Source: Dendrophyllia cribrosa
Lineage: Eukaryota; Cnidaria; Anthozoa; Scleractinia; Dendrophylliidae
DNA: 64,000 bases
Assembly: GCA_024195265.1 (NCBI GenBank)
Contig: JAJLRJ010000005.1
Location: forward strand, 47,316,894-47,380,893
Direction: 5' to 3'
Shown: piece after piece, positions 16,639 to 24,226 of the stretch
How the letters are laid out: each line of letters begins with the position of its first letter
How positions within the stretch are numbered: position 1 is the stretch's first letter
Translations under genes and position numbers: made by a program
The notes under the pieces: generated by a model
Seen by the model: only the letters and a program-made list of their open reading frames with translations
The model's database searches: none
Told to the model about the DNA's origin: nothing

Positions 16639-17264
16639 TGGAGCCCTCACAAGATGGGGGCTTTTTAAATATAGAAGGTAGTCACAGTCTTGGTGAAATA
16701 GCAGCTAAAAGCGCTTTAAAAGGTTTGTATAATTTAGGTAGAATCGGAGCATCAAAGGCAATTAAATCTGGTTATGCTAAACAAAAAATAAAAGGAATGG
16801 CTGATAAATATTTGGATCAAGCCTTAGATAGTTTAACTTCAGATATTAGTAAGAAACTAGATCCATTGCATAAAGGTAGTGGGATTGATATTCATAAGGC
16901 CATTGGGAAGCTTCCGAAACCAAAAGGCGGTTGGACATTACCCGGCCATAAATATACTGGCCCATATAATAATTTAAAGAGTCAAGTGAAATATGACCCA
17001 ACAACTGGCCAAATATTAGAAATATATGACCAACCTATAGGAAGAACTGATGAAATAGCAATGCAACATGATGTCGATTATTCAGTCTGCAATGATGATA
17101 GGAAATGTAAAAATAAGGCAGACCGAAAAATGGTTCAAGCTTTAGACAACGTACCGTATAATGAAAGACAATGGGGGCATTGGTTGGCTAGAAACACGAT
17201 TGATGTAAAACAAAAACTTGGATTAGGTGTTAAAAGGAAGTCAAAAAACGTAAAAAGGAGTTGA
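16638..17264 (+). CDS. Phospholipase A2-domain virion protein
   Basis: 208 aa. The N-terminus is helical with a Gly-rich stretch. From about residue 95 there is a parvovirus VP1-type PLA2 signature: Ca2+-loop-like YTGPYNNL (106-113), catalytic His-Asp in MQHDVDYS (H144, D145, Y148), and a downstream Asp in KNKADRKMV (162). Viral PLA2 domains help virions escape endosomes, so this is likely an entry protein inside the capsid. Its 3' end contains a slippery heptamer, and the integrase lies in the -1 frame from here. The start overlaps the upstream stop. Confidence 0.8.
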   Translation: MEPSQDGGFLNIEGSHSLGEIAAKSALKGLYNLGRIGASKAIKSGYAKQKIKGMADKYLDQALDSLTSDISKKLDPLHKGSGIDIHKAIGKLPKPKGGWTLPGHKYTGPYNNLKSQVKYDPTTGQILEIYDQPIGRTDEIAMQHDVDYSVCNDDRKCKNKADRKMVQALDNVPYNERQWGHWLARNTIDVKQKLGLGVKRKSKNVKRS

Positions 17265-17312
17265 GTAATGATTGGGCTGAACTCCTTGCAAATGAACTAC
17301 ATAAACCAATCA
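17243..17312 (+). promoter_or_regulatory. Predicted -1 frameshift signal: A_AAA_AAC plus pseudoknot
   Basis: In the PLA2 frame 17243-17249 reads A_AAA_AAC. After a 5-nt spacer, 17255-17262 (AAGGAGTT) pairs perfectly with 17280-17287 (AACTCCTT). The loop segment 17269-17275 (TGATTGG) pairs perfectly with 17306-17312 (CCAATCA). That gives an H-type pseudoknot with stems of 8 and 7 bp. The PLA2 stop is at 17262-17264 and the -1 frame stop is at 17231-17233, so the shift window is only 31 nt. Confidence 0.75.
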
Positions 17313-18205
17313 AACGGAAATTTCAAAAGAGACGTGTTATTGTTAATGGAATAGATGATATTTGGAGCGCTGACCTTGTAGAAATGCAGAAGTTTTCAAA
17401 ATGGAATAAAGGATATAGATATTTGTTAAATATCATTGATGTGTTTTCAAAATTTGCTTGGAGCATTCCCATTAAAAATAAAACCGGTAATACAATTACT
17501 GAATCATTTGATGATGTTATTAAAAAGTATAAAAGAAAACCTAAATTTATTTGGGTAGACCAAGGGTCTGAATTCTATAATAAAACTTTCAAAGACTGGC
17601 TAAAGAAAAATAATATTGAGATGTATTCCACTCTCAATGAAGGTAAAGCTGTTATTATTGAGAGATTTAACAGAACATTAAAATCTAAAATGTGGAAACA
17701 ATTCACAGCTCAAAATACAACACAATATTTAGACATGTTACCAAAACTATTAAATGAATACAACAGTACAAAGCATTCAAGCATCAAAATGAAACCTATT
17801 GAAGCATCTATGAAAAAGAATGAAGGAACTGTTTATTTCAATCTATATGATACGGAACTATTATCATATAAACCAAAATTTAAAGTTGGTGATAAGGTTA
17901 GAATTTCAAAGTATAAACGGAATGTGTTCGACAAGGGTTATACACCAAACTGGACTGAAGAAGTGTTTACAGTCGATAAGATACAATACACAAACCCTAT
18001 TACATATAAGTTAAAGGATCTTAATAATGAATCAATAGAAGGGTCATTTTATGAACCTGAATTACAATTAGCAAAACAGGATGTATTCAGAATTGGCAAA
18101 GTCATTAGGAGGGATTACAATAAAAAACAAGCTTTGGTATCATGGTCTGGTTATCCAAAAGAATTTAATTCATGGATACCGTTAAAAGATGTCAAAAATA
18201 TATAA
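17249..18205 (+). CDS. Retroviral-type (DDE) integrase with chromodomain
   Basis: Numbered from the TTG at 17261, the rve-type core has D38 (WSADLVEM), D100 (WVDQGSEF) and E134 (VIIERFNRT). An SH3-like segment follows near 205-225 (KPKFKVGDKVRISK), and a C-terminal chromodomain from about 276 (FRIGKVIRRDY...VSWSGYP...SWIP). It catalyses Polinton insertion and explains the 6-bp target duplications. There is no ATG before the first catalytic Asp. The frame is open back to 17234, overlapping the PLA2 gene in -1 register across a slippery heptamer and pseudoknot. The start given is the first codon after the proposed slip. Confidence 0.92.
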   Translation, partial: RKKELSNDWAELLANELHKPIKRKFQKRRVIVNGIDDIWSADLVEMQKFSKWNKGYRYLLNIIDVFSKFAWSIPIKNKTGNTITESFDDVIKKYKRKPKFIWVDQGSEFYNKTFKDWLKKNNIEMYSTLNEGKAVIIERFNRTLKSKMWKQFTAQNTTQYLDMLPKLLNEYNSTKHSSIKMKPIEASMKKNEGTVYFNLYDTELLSYKPKFKVGDKVRISKYKRNVFDKGYTPNWTEEVFTVDKIQYTNPITYKLKDLNNESIEGSFYEPELQLAKQDVFRIGKVIRRDYNKKQALVSWSGYPKEFNSWIPLKDVKNI

Positions 18206-18219
18206 TGTTTATATATATC

Positions 18220-18528
18220 ATGAGTGGTATTAAGAAATATATTGAAAAAATAAATGTTCAAATTAATGAATGTGAAGATGAATCAGACAATCTTCGTGAT
18301 AAAATATACGATAATGAGCGTAGATTGGATATGTTACAATATAAAAAGAAATTATTGAAACTTTATCATAAAAAAATACATGAAATGGATGAAGATATAA
18401 CATTGAAACAGTTATTGAATATTATCTGCAATGAGATAGAAAACAATAAATACGATGAGGAATGTAATGTGTTGAAACAAACAAAAGTTGATAATATAGC
18501 TGAATTGAAAACTGAAATGAATATCTGA
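18220..18528 (+). CDS. Small coiled-coil protein
   Basis: About 102 aa from the ATG at 18220, which follows TTATATATATC. An in-frame ATG at 18205 overlaps the integrase stop and is less likely. The sequence is dominated by charged heptad-like helices (KKYIEKINVQINECEDES, RRLDMLQYKKKLLKLYHKK). Not recognised; common only in the sense that Polintons carry small coiled-coil ORFs. Confidence 0.55.
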   Translation: MSGIKKYIEKINVQINECEDESDNLRDKIYDNERRLDMLQYKKKLLKLYHKKIHEMDEDITLKQLLNIICNEIENNKYDEECNVLKQTKVDNIAELKTEMNI

Positions 18529-18552
18529 ATATAGTTTAAAAGATTCATAACT

Positions 18553-18586
18553 GGATCATTTGAATTCTCAACCATATTTAAACGCA
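18553..18586 (+). repeat. 34-bp promoter-region repeat, copy 1
   Basis: Upstream of the AT-hook gene. It differs from 18905-18938 at three positions and includes AATTCTCAACCATA and TTAAACGCA. Confidence 0.7.
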
Positions 18587-18619
18587 TATAAAGATAAAAT
18601 AATATATAGTAATAATATA

Positions 18620-18868
18620 ATGGAAAAAGAAGTAATAATAAAAAGAGGTAGGGGGCGACCGCCTATATACCAAACCCAAGAAGCCAAAAAAGAAGCTATT
18701 AAAAGATCCAAAACTCGTTATATGTTAAATAAAGAGTGGTATTGCCGTGCATGTAATAACAATATCAACTACTCACTTGCTGGAAAATTCTGTCATTTGA
18801 AAACTAATAAACATATGGATAATATTAATAGGCAGATCCGTGAATTCGTTCATTTAAACACACAATAA
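18620..18868 (+). CDS. Small AT-hook/zinc-finger protein
   Basis: 82 aa from the ATG at 18620, which sits right after an AT-rich motif (TAGTAATAATATA). The frame is open further upstream but without an ATG. The N-terminal RGRGRPP is an AT-hook core that binds the DNA minor groove. The C-terminal half has WYCRACNNN, then CHLKTNKH, a C2H2-like finger. It is likely a DNA-binding regulator or chromatin-targeting factor of the element. It shares a 34-bp upstream repeat with the polymerase gene, which suggests the two are expressed together. Confidence 0.65.
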   Translation: MEKEVIIKRGRGRPPIYQTQEAKKEAIKRSKTRYMLNKEWYCRACNNNINYSLAGKFCHLKTNKHMDNINRQIREFVHLNTQ

Positions 18869-18904
18869 AAACTAAGAAATATATAGTTTAATGGATCCAT
18901 GATT

Positions 18905-18938
18905 GGATCACTTAAATTCTCAACCATACTTAAACGCA
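18905..18938 (+). repeat. 34-bp promoter-region repeat, copy 2
   Basis: Upstream of the DNA polymerase gene; 31 of 34 bases match copy 1. It probably reflects co-regulation of the two genes or a local duplication of promoter sequence. Confidence 0.7.
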
Positions 18939-18983
18939 CCAACTGAATACATATAAAGAATTATCTATACTATAGTATATAAA

Positions 18984-20030
18984 ATGAACAAGATCGATCT
19001 TGAGAAACTTAGTAAATCAGAACTAATCAAATTGCTTTTAAAGCAACAGAAGAAAAAGCCTGAAATTATCATCGTAGATGATACCAAACCAGTTCCAACA
19101 CCAAGGAGGCCTATTCCAACACCTCGCAAGAGTGTAAAACCAAACCAATCACCAAGACAAACAGTAAAAGAATTGGTTGACTATTTTGAGAGGAAAAGAT
19201 TACCACCCCCACCTTCTGAATGGTTAGAAGAAATAGAACAATTAAAAAAGACACCAATTCCTACACCAAGGACTAAAAAAACAGTTAAACCTGTACCAGC
19301 TCCAAGGACTAAGATAGAGCAAACAAACAAAGCTCTAAAAGGTTATACTAAATCCTTCGAAATTACATTAAAGAATAATAAAGACCCTTTAACACAATTA
19401 CAACAAACAAGAAAAGGTATTGAAAACCATTTTAAAACCCTACTAAGTGATACAAAAGGAATTAAATTTGTTGAAACACTAAAGGTCACATTTGAGAAAC
19501 TAGCTGGTGATGAAATAGTGCCTAAGACTGCATATTTTAACAGTGTGGCTCAGACGATTATTAACCACATAGAAATCGCTGAAGCGTTACAATTGTCTAA
19601 ACAACAGATATTAAATAGTGTAGCTCAATGGATTTCTGAGGGTTCTGGATGGACAATAAGATCTATTGACAACCACTATATTAATATTGTTAAATACGAA
19701 CCATTAAAGGGATCATCTTACATTCAATTACCTTCAGAACTAAGAAATAGTGCTAAGGGATTGATAAACATGAAAAATAAAGACAATGAGTGTTTTAGAT
19801 GGTGTCATATAAGGTACTTGAACCCTCAAGACAAATATCCACAGAGAATCAAAAAAGTCGACAAAGATTTTATTGAAAAATTAGATTACTCTGGAATTCA
19901 ATTCCCAGTGACTGTCAAACTGTATAATAAAATAGAAAAACAAAATAAATCAATATCAATGTATTCGGTTATGAGGAAAAGCAACCATATCCTATCTATG
20001 TATCCAAAGAAAAGTACGAAGATCATATGA
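18984..20030 (+). CDS. DNA polymerase B, N-terminal part (separated by a frame break)
   Basis: 348 aa. It begins MNKIDLEKLSKSELIKLLLK (a short SAP-like helix pair), followed by a proline-rich linker with four P-x-P-x-P-R blocks (PVPTPRRPIPTPR, PIPTPR, PVPAPR). A conserved region (about 110-310) follows, with SEGSGWTI and CFRWCHIRYLNPQ. In the Polinton polymerases I know, this region is fused to the exonuclease and polymerase domains. Here the last ~27 codons are out of register: from 19949 the conserved sequence continues in the -1 frame into the next ORF. An A missing near 19943-19949 would explain it. The terminal protein that primes replication may lie in such N-terminal regions (inference). 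Confidence 0.75.
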   Translation: MNKIDLEKLSKSELIKLLLKQQKKKPEIIIVDDTKPVPTPRRPIPTPRKSVKPNQSPRQTVKELVDYFERKRLPPPPSEWLEEIEQLKKTPIPTPRTKKTVKPVPAPRTKIEQTNKALKGYTKSFEITLKNNKDPLTQLQQTRKGIENHFKTLLSDTKGIKFVETLKVTFEKLAGDEIVPKTAYFNSVAQTIINHIEIAEALQLSKQQILNSVAQWISEGSGWTIRSIDNHYINIVKYEPLKGSSYIQLPSELRNSAKGLINMKNKDNECFRWCHIRYLNPQDKYPQRIKKVDKDFIEKLDYSGIQFPVTVKLYNKIEKQNKSISMYSVMRKSNHILSMYPKKSTKII

Positions 20031-22786
20031 ACTTGTTATTGATCACAGAAAACGAAAACAAACATTATGTATTAATAAAAGACTTCAATAAATTCATGTA
20101 CAATCAGACGAAACACGAACACAGAAAACATTTTTGCATGCATTGTCTACAATGCTTCAGTTCTGAAACAATCCTTAATAATCATAAAGAAAACTGTATT
20201 GTAATTAATGGTAAACAAGCTGTAAAAATGCCTGAAAAAGATAATAACATATTAAAATTTAACAATTATCATAAACAGTTAGCTGTTCCATTTGTAATCT
20301 ATGCTGATTTTGAGGCTATTACAGAAAAAGTACAAGGATGTCAACCAAACAATGATAAATCATATACTGAATCATATCAAAAACATAAAGACTGTGGATA
20401 TGGATACAAAGTTGTCTGTTGCTATGATGATAAATACAGTAAACCAGTTCAGGTCTATAGAGGCGAAAGAGCTGTATACAAATTCATGGAAGCTATGCTG
20501 GAGGAAGTTAAATATTGTAAGAAGGTTATGAAAAAAGAATTCAATAAACCATTAAGAATGACCAAAGACGATGAAGAAGAATTCCAAAAAGCTGATAAAT
20601 GCCACATATGCGAGAAAGAATATAACAAAACCGATCTAAGAGTAAGAGATCACTGTCATATCACTGGTCAGTACAGAGGATCCGCTCATCAAGATTGTAA
20701 TTTAAAACTCAGAATAAAACCAGAAGAAATTAAAATACCTGTGATATTCCATAATCTCCGTGGGTATGACTCTCATTTCATCATGCAAGAGATTGGTGAA
20801 ATAGTCAAGAAGCATACATATACAAATAAAAAAGGTGAAAAATGTCAAATGAATATCAATGCAATTCCGAATAATATGGAAAAGTATATGGCTTTCATGT
20901 TGGGTAATCACTTAACCTTTCTCGATAGTTTCCAATTCATGAGCTCGGGTTTGGAAAAACTAGTGAGTAATCTACCAAGAAAATCATTAAAATATACCTC
21001 TCAAAAATTCAAAGGTAAAAAGCTTGATCTGATGGCTAGAAAAGGAGTGTATCCATATGACTTCATGGATAGCTTTGAAAAGTTCAATGAAAAACTGCCA
21101 TCAAAAGAAGAATTTTACAGCATATTGAATGATGAACATATATCAAATGAAGATTACAAACATGCTCAAAATGTGTGGAATACCTTCAATCTTCAAAATA
21201 TGGGTGAATACCATAATTTATATCTTAAATCTGATATCCTTTTGCTAGCTGATGTGTTTGAAAACTTTAGAAAGACCTGTCTAGAATACTACAAATTAGA
21301 TCCATGTCATTATTTCACATCTCCAGGTTTGTCTTGGGATGCTATGCTTAAAATGACTGATATCAAATTAGAACTTATAACTGATATTGACATGTTTCAA
21401 TTTATCGAAAAAGGAATGCGTGGTGGAATAAGCTACATTGCCAATAGGTATGGTAAAGCAAACAATAAATGCATGAAAACATATGATGAGAAGGTGCCCT
21501 CAAAGTATATAATGTATCTGGATGCTAACAATCTATATGGTTGGGCTATGTCACAATACCTACCTACTGGCGGTTTTAGATGGATGACACAAAAACAGAT
21601 CGATAAGATAGACCTAGCCAAGTATAAAGAAGATAGTGAGAAGGGTTTGATACTGGAAGTAGATTTAGAGTATCCTGAAGGGTTACACAATCTTCATAAT
21701 GACTACCCGCTAGGGCCGGAAAAGGTTAAAGTAACTGAGAGTATGTTGTCTGGGTATTGTAAAAACATCGCGAAGAAATATAAAATATCAACTGGTTTAG
21801 TTCATAAATTGATACCAACCTTGAAGAACAAAGAAAAATACGTGCTCCATTATAGGAACCTTCAATTATACACTGATCTTGGTTTGAAAATAACTAAAGT
21901 CCATCGAGTACTAGAGTTTGATCAATCTCCTTGGTTAAAACAGTATATCGACTTTAATACAGAAAAAAGGAAGAACGCAAAAAATGCTTTTGAAAAAGAC
22001 TTCTTTAAACTTATGAATAACTCTGTATTTGGTAAAACGATGGAAAATATTAGAAAGCGAGTAGATGTAAGACTAATCACCGATGAAAAAAAACTATTGA
22101 AATATGCCAGTAAACCAACGTATGTTAGTAGTAAGATCTTCAACGAAAATCTAGTAGCTGTGCATAAGATCAAAGAAACACTTACCCTAAACAGGCCGGC
22201 ATATGTGGGTATGTGCATCTTAGATTTAAGCAAGACATTAATGTATGATTTCCATTATAACTACATTAAAAAGAAATATGAAGACAAAGCCAAGTTACTC
22301 TTCACAGACACAGACAGCTTGACCTATGAAATCGAAGCTGAAGATGTATACCAAGACTTTTGGAATGATAAAAATAAATTCGATAACAGTGACTACCCTG
22401 AAAGCTCACCGTATTTTGATAAGACAAATAAAAAAGTTATTGGCAAATTCAAAGATGAAGCCACAGGAGTTCCTATTTGTGAATTCATCGGTCTACGATC
22501 TAAAATGTATAGTTACACGAAAGACAACCAAAAAGGAGGAAAGACTGCCAAGGGAATCAAAAAGAATATTATCAAAAATAATATCAAGCATCAAGATTAT
22601 AAAGAAACGTTATTAGGAAATAAACAGATGCATCATACAATGAAAACAATCCGAAGCAATAACCATCAATTAGGAAGTTATGAAATCAATAAAGTATCAC
22701 TCAGCTGTTTCGATGACAAAAGATATATACTGGAAGATGGTATAAATTCATATGCTTATGGACATTATAAAATGAAAAAGAATTAA
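20027..22786 (+). CDS. Protein-primed-type DNA polymerase B
   Basis: 919 aa from the ATG at 20027, which overlaps the stop of the N-terminal ORF (ATGA). Domains in order: C2H2-like finger (C37, C40, H53, C57); ExoI DFEA (D94, E96); a Cys/His insertion resembling endonuclease VII-type HNH (CHICEKEYN at 192, RDHCHITG, HQDCN); ExoII FHNLRGYDSH; ExoIII YLKSDILLLADV; polymerase motif A YLDANNLYG (D499); motif B NNSVFGKT (664-671); motif C TDTDS (760-764). All catalytic acids are present. Length and motifs match Polinton PolB, which replicates the linear element. The conserved N-terminal segment lies upstream in a different frame, so the full protein needs reinitiation, frameshifting or an undamaged copy. 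Confidence 0.95.
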   Translation: MNLLLITENENKHYVLIKDFNKFMYNQTKHEHRKHFCMHCLQCFSSETILNNHKENCIVINGKQAVKMPEKDNNILKFNNYHKQLAVPFVIYADFEAITEKVQGCQPNNDKSYTESYQKHKDCGYGYKVVCCYDDKYSKPVQVYRGERAVYKFMEAMLEEVKYCKKVMKKEFNKPLRMTKDDEEEFQKADKCHICEKEYNKTDLRVRDHCHITGQYRGSAHQDCNLKLRIKPEEIKIPVIFHNLRGYDSHFIMQEIGEIVKKHTYTNKKGEKCQMNINAIPNNMEKYMAFMLGNHLTFLDSFQFMSSGLEKLVSNLPRKSLKYTSQKFKGKKLDLMARKGVYPYDFMDSFEKFNEKLPSKEEFYSILNDEHISNEDYKHAQNVWNTFNLQNMGEYHNLYLKSDILLLADVFENFRKTCLEYYKLDPCHYFTSPGLSWDAMLKMTDIKLELITDIDMFQFIEKGMRGGISYIANRYGKANNKCMKTYDEKVPSKYIMYLDANNLYGWAMSQYLPTGGFRWMTQKQIDKIDLAKYKEDSEKGLILEVDLEYPEGLHNLHNDYPLGPEKVKVTESMLSGYCKNIAKKYKISTGLVHKLIPTLKNKEKYVLHYRNLQLYTDLGLKITKVHRVLEFDQSPWLKQYIDFNTEKRKNAKNAFEKDFFKLMNNSVFGKTMENIRKRVDVRLITDEKKLLKYASKPTYVSSKIFNENLVAVHKIKETLTLNRPAYVGMCILDLSKTLMYDFHYNYIKKKYEDKAKLLFTDTDSLTYEIEAEDVYQDFWNDKNKFDNSDYPESSPYFDKTNKKVIGKFKDEATGVPICEFIGLRSKMYSYTKDNQKGGKTAKGIKKNIIKNNIKHQDYKETLLGNKQMHHTMKTIRSNNHQLGSYEINKVSLSCFDDKRYILEDGINSYAYGHYKMKKN

Positions 22787-22823
22787 ATCAAAAATAACTT
22801 TCCTTAATTCAATCCTGTGTAGA

Positions 22824-23035
22824 CTTCCTGTGTTTCCGAGAATTGTGTCACGCAAAGGATTCTATTATGTGGAATCACGCAATGGAATAAACGCATCATT
22901 TTGTTTTTATTAACATATAGTTTCATTTGATTTTTCTATATTTTTTAATCCAACAGATGGGAAGTAGTTAAGACTTGGCTTGGTATCAGATCAGTCTTGC
23001 AAAACTGATCTGGTACCGCCAAGTCCTTAACTACT
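22824..23035 (-). repeat. Polinton right TIR (212 bp)
   Basis: Inverted copy of the left TIR. It carries an extra block of about 30 bp (near 22855-22885) that repeats a TTGCGTGA motif. The outer 73 bp (22963-23035) forms the same hairpin as the left end. Confidence 0.95.
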
Positions 23036-23041
23036 GACTCA
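23036..23041 (+). repeat. Target-site duplication GACTCA, right copy
   Basis: Direct repeat of 6319-6324. Confidence 0.92.
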
Positions 23042-23189
23042 TCAACTGGAGCTCTAAATATCCTTGTACAAAGCTTTAAAAATGATTGTGCTGATTTTCG
23101 CCCACTTAACCTGATTTATAAATTGATTCTTTTGTTTTGTTTACTTTTTGCACGCAGACTGTTGCGATCAGATCTGATTCTATTTCTAA

Positions 23190-23558
23190 TTTCCTTTTAA
23201 ATTGTTGTTTTTTTTACCATGACCTTGACCTTTTAGCCTGACCTTGACCTCTAATGACTCTGGAGACATCACTAAACGAATGGGCATGTCGGATTCAGTG
23301 GGATTCGACATATCATGCGTGTTTTTCCGTCATTCCTTTTCAAAGAAAGAGTGATTTATGTCATGGCGGCCATCTTGGATTTGGTGGCCATCTTGAATTT
23401 TCCCACGTTCACGTAAAAACAAGGTTGTCATGGTTGGATTCGGGTGGACGTTTATGTGTGCACTAACCTACCCCCAAGGAACATATTCCAGGTGAAAAAG
23501 CTTTGTTAACATTTTTGTCCAACCTCAAGTAAAAAAAAAAAATTCGTTTACGGGCCTA
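23190..23558 (-). repeat. Right TIR of the Academ-like element
   Basis: Inverted copy of 2465-2823. It has expanded an A-tract near the outer end (about 23530-23542). The TCAAGGTCA and AAGATGG motifs are kept. 23042-23189 is internal Academ sequence left between the Polinton and this TIR. Confidence 0.8.
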
Positions 23559-23561
23559 TTA

Positions 23562-24223
23562 TGGGGACTTTAAAGTGCTTCATTTAGAGATACAATGGAT
23601 GGTGAAGAATTCAATTTGGGAGCTGAGAGATTTTATTTATTGAAAAACTATTACATGTGGCTAGTCACATGTAATAACCGGTGAAGACAGAAAGAAAATT
23701 CTCACAACCTCAAGGCAAAAAAAAAATTAATGCACAGAAAAATTGCCCAATGTCCCAACCCCACCTTCAAAATTAAAATAGTCCATCCCTTAGCCCAATA
23801 TGTACAAGATAATGTTCTCACCCTTTCTTAAGTTTCAGTTATGTGCTTCATGAACAATGCATGAGGAAAACACTTTGGTAGAAATTCTGAAAAAATTGCA
23901 CCACTTCCCCTATACTGTTAAATTCCAACAGAACACTTGTTCCATTTGTAGCAACATTTCCGTGACTATCTCGTGAATGGGAATCAAATAATTTGTAATC
24001 ACCATGGTTGTCAACAATAACAGCAACTGTGTTTATTTCAATGGTCAACAGAAAAGCATTATACTGTGTCATCGACATATCATATCAAAAGCATGTTGTA
24101 ATGGTAAATGTCAATCTCTTATATGACATATGTAAGTCACCAGTACTGCTCTCACTGAACCTAATAAAAAATGTTTCATTGTTGATCGATAAAGCAAAAG
24201 GAATCTCGGACAACAACAAATAG
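23562..24223. other. Intergenic, nothing recognised
   Basis: AT-rich, with an A-tract and no supported gene. Confidence 0.5.
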
Positions 24224-24226
24224 GCT

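Larger units (their letters stand above)
6325..23035. mobile_element. Polinton/Maverick (adintovirus-like) element
   Basis: A 16,711-bp element beginning AGTAGTTAAGG and ending with its complement, flanked by the exact 6-bp direct repeat GACTCA (6319-6324 and 23036-23041). AG...CT ends and 6-bp duplications are Polinton hallmarks. It encodes DNA polymerase B, retroviral-type integrase, packaging ATPase, protease, major and minor capsid proteins, core proteins, a PLA2 protein, a fibre-like protein and a VLTF3-like factor. Three genes (8213-11436) are on the minus strand and the rest are on plus. Most reading frames are intact, so it is much younger than its broken host transposon. The polymerase frame break may make this copy defective. 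Confidence 0.95.
2465..23558 (-). mobile_element. Academ-like DNA transposon, split by a Polinton insertion
   Basis: Long TIRs (about 360 bp) begin TAGGCC(T/C)GTAAACGAAT on both sides. They are flanked by the 3-bp direct repeat TTA (2462-2464 and 23559-23561). Without the 16.7-kb Polinton and its duplication the element would be about 4.4 kb. Its one gene is on the minus strand and combines an XPG/FEN1-like nuclease region with a C-terminal Cys8/CXC motif. That combination plus a 3-4 bp target duplication is what I know of the Academ (AcademX) superfamily. The assignment is from memory of family features, not a database match. Confidence 0.6.

Noticed and set aside
17261..17263. TTG as the integrase start codon
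   Set aside because: TTG initiation is not usual for eukaryotic mRNA, and the strong slippery/pseudoknot layout explains expression better.
19938..20030. Canonical frameshift signal in the polymerase gene
   Set aside because: No X_XXY_YYZ heptamer exists in the overlap (19949-20030) in the upstream frame.
2465..23558. Outer TIRs as an outer layer of the Polinton itself
   Set aside because: The Polinton has its own ends with a 6-bp duplication; the outer TIRs flank a different gene and have a 3-bp duplication.
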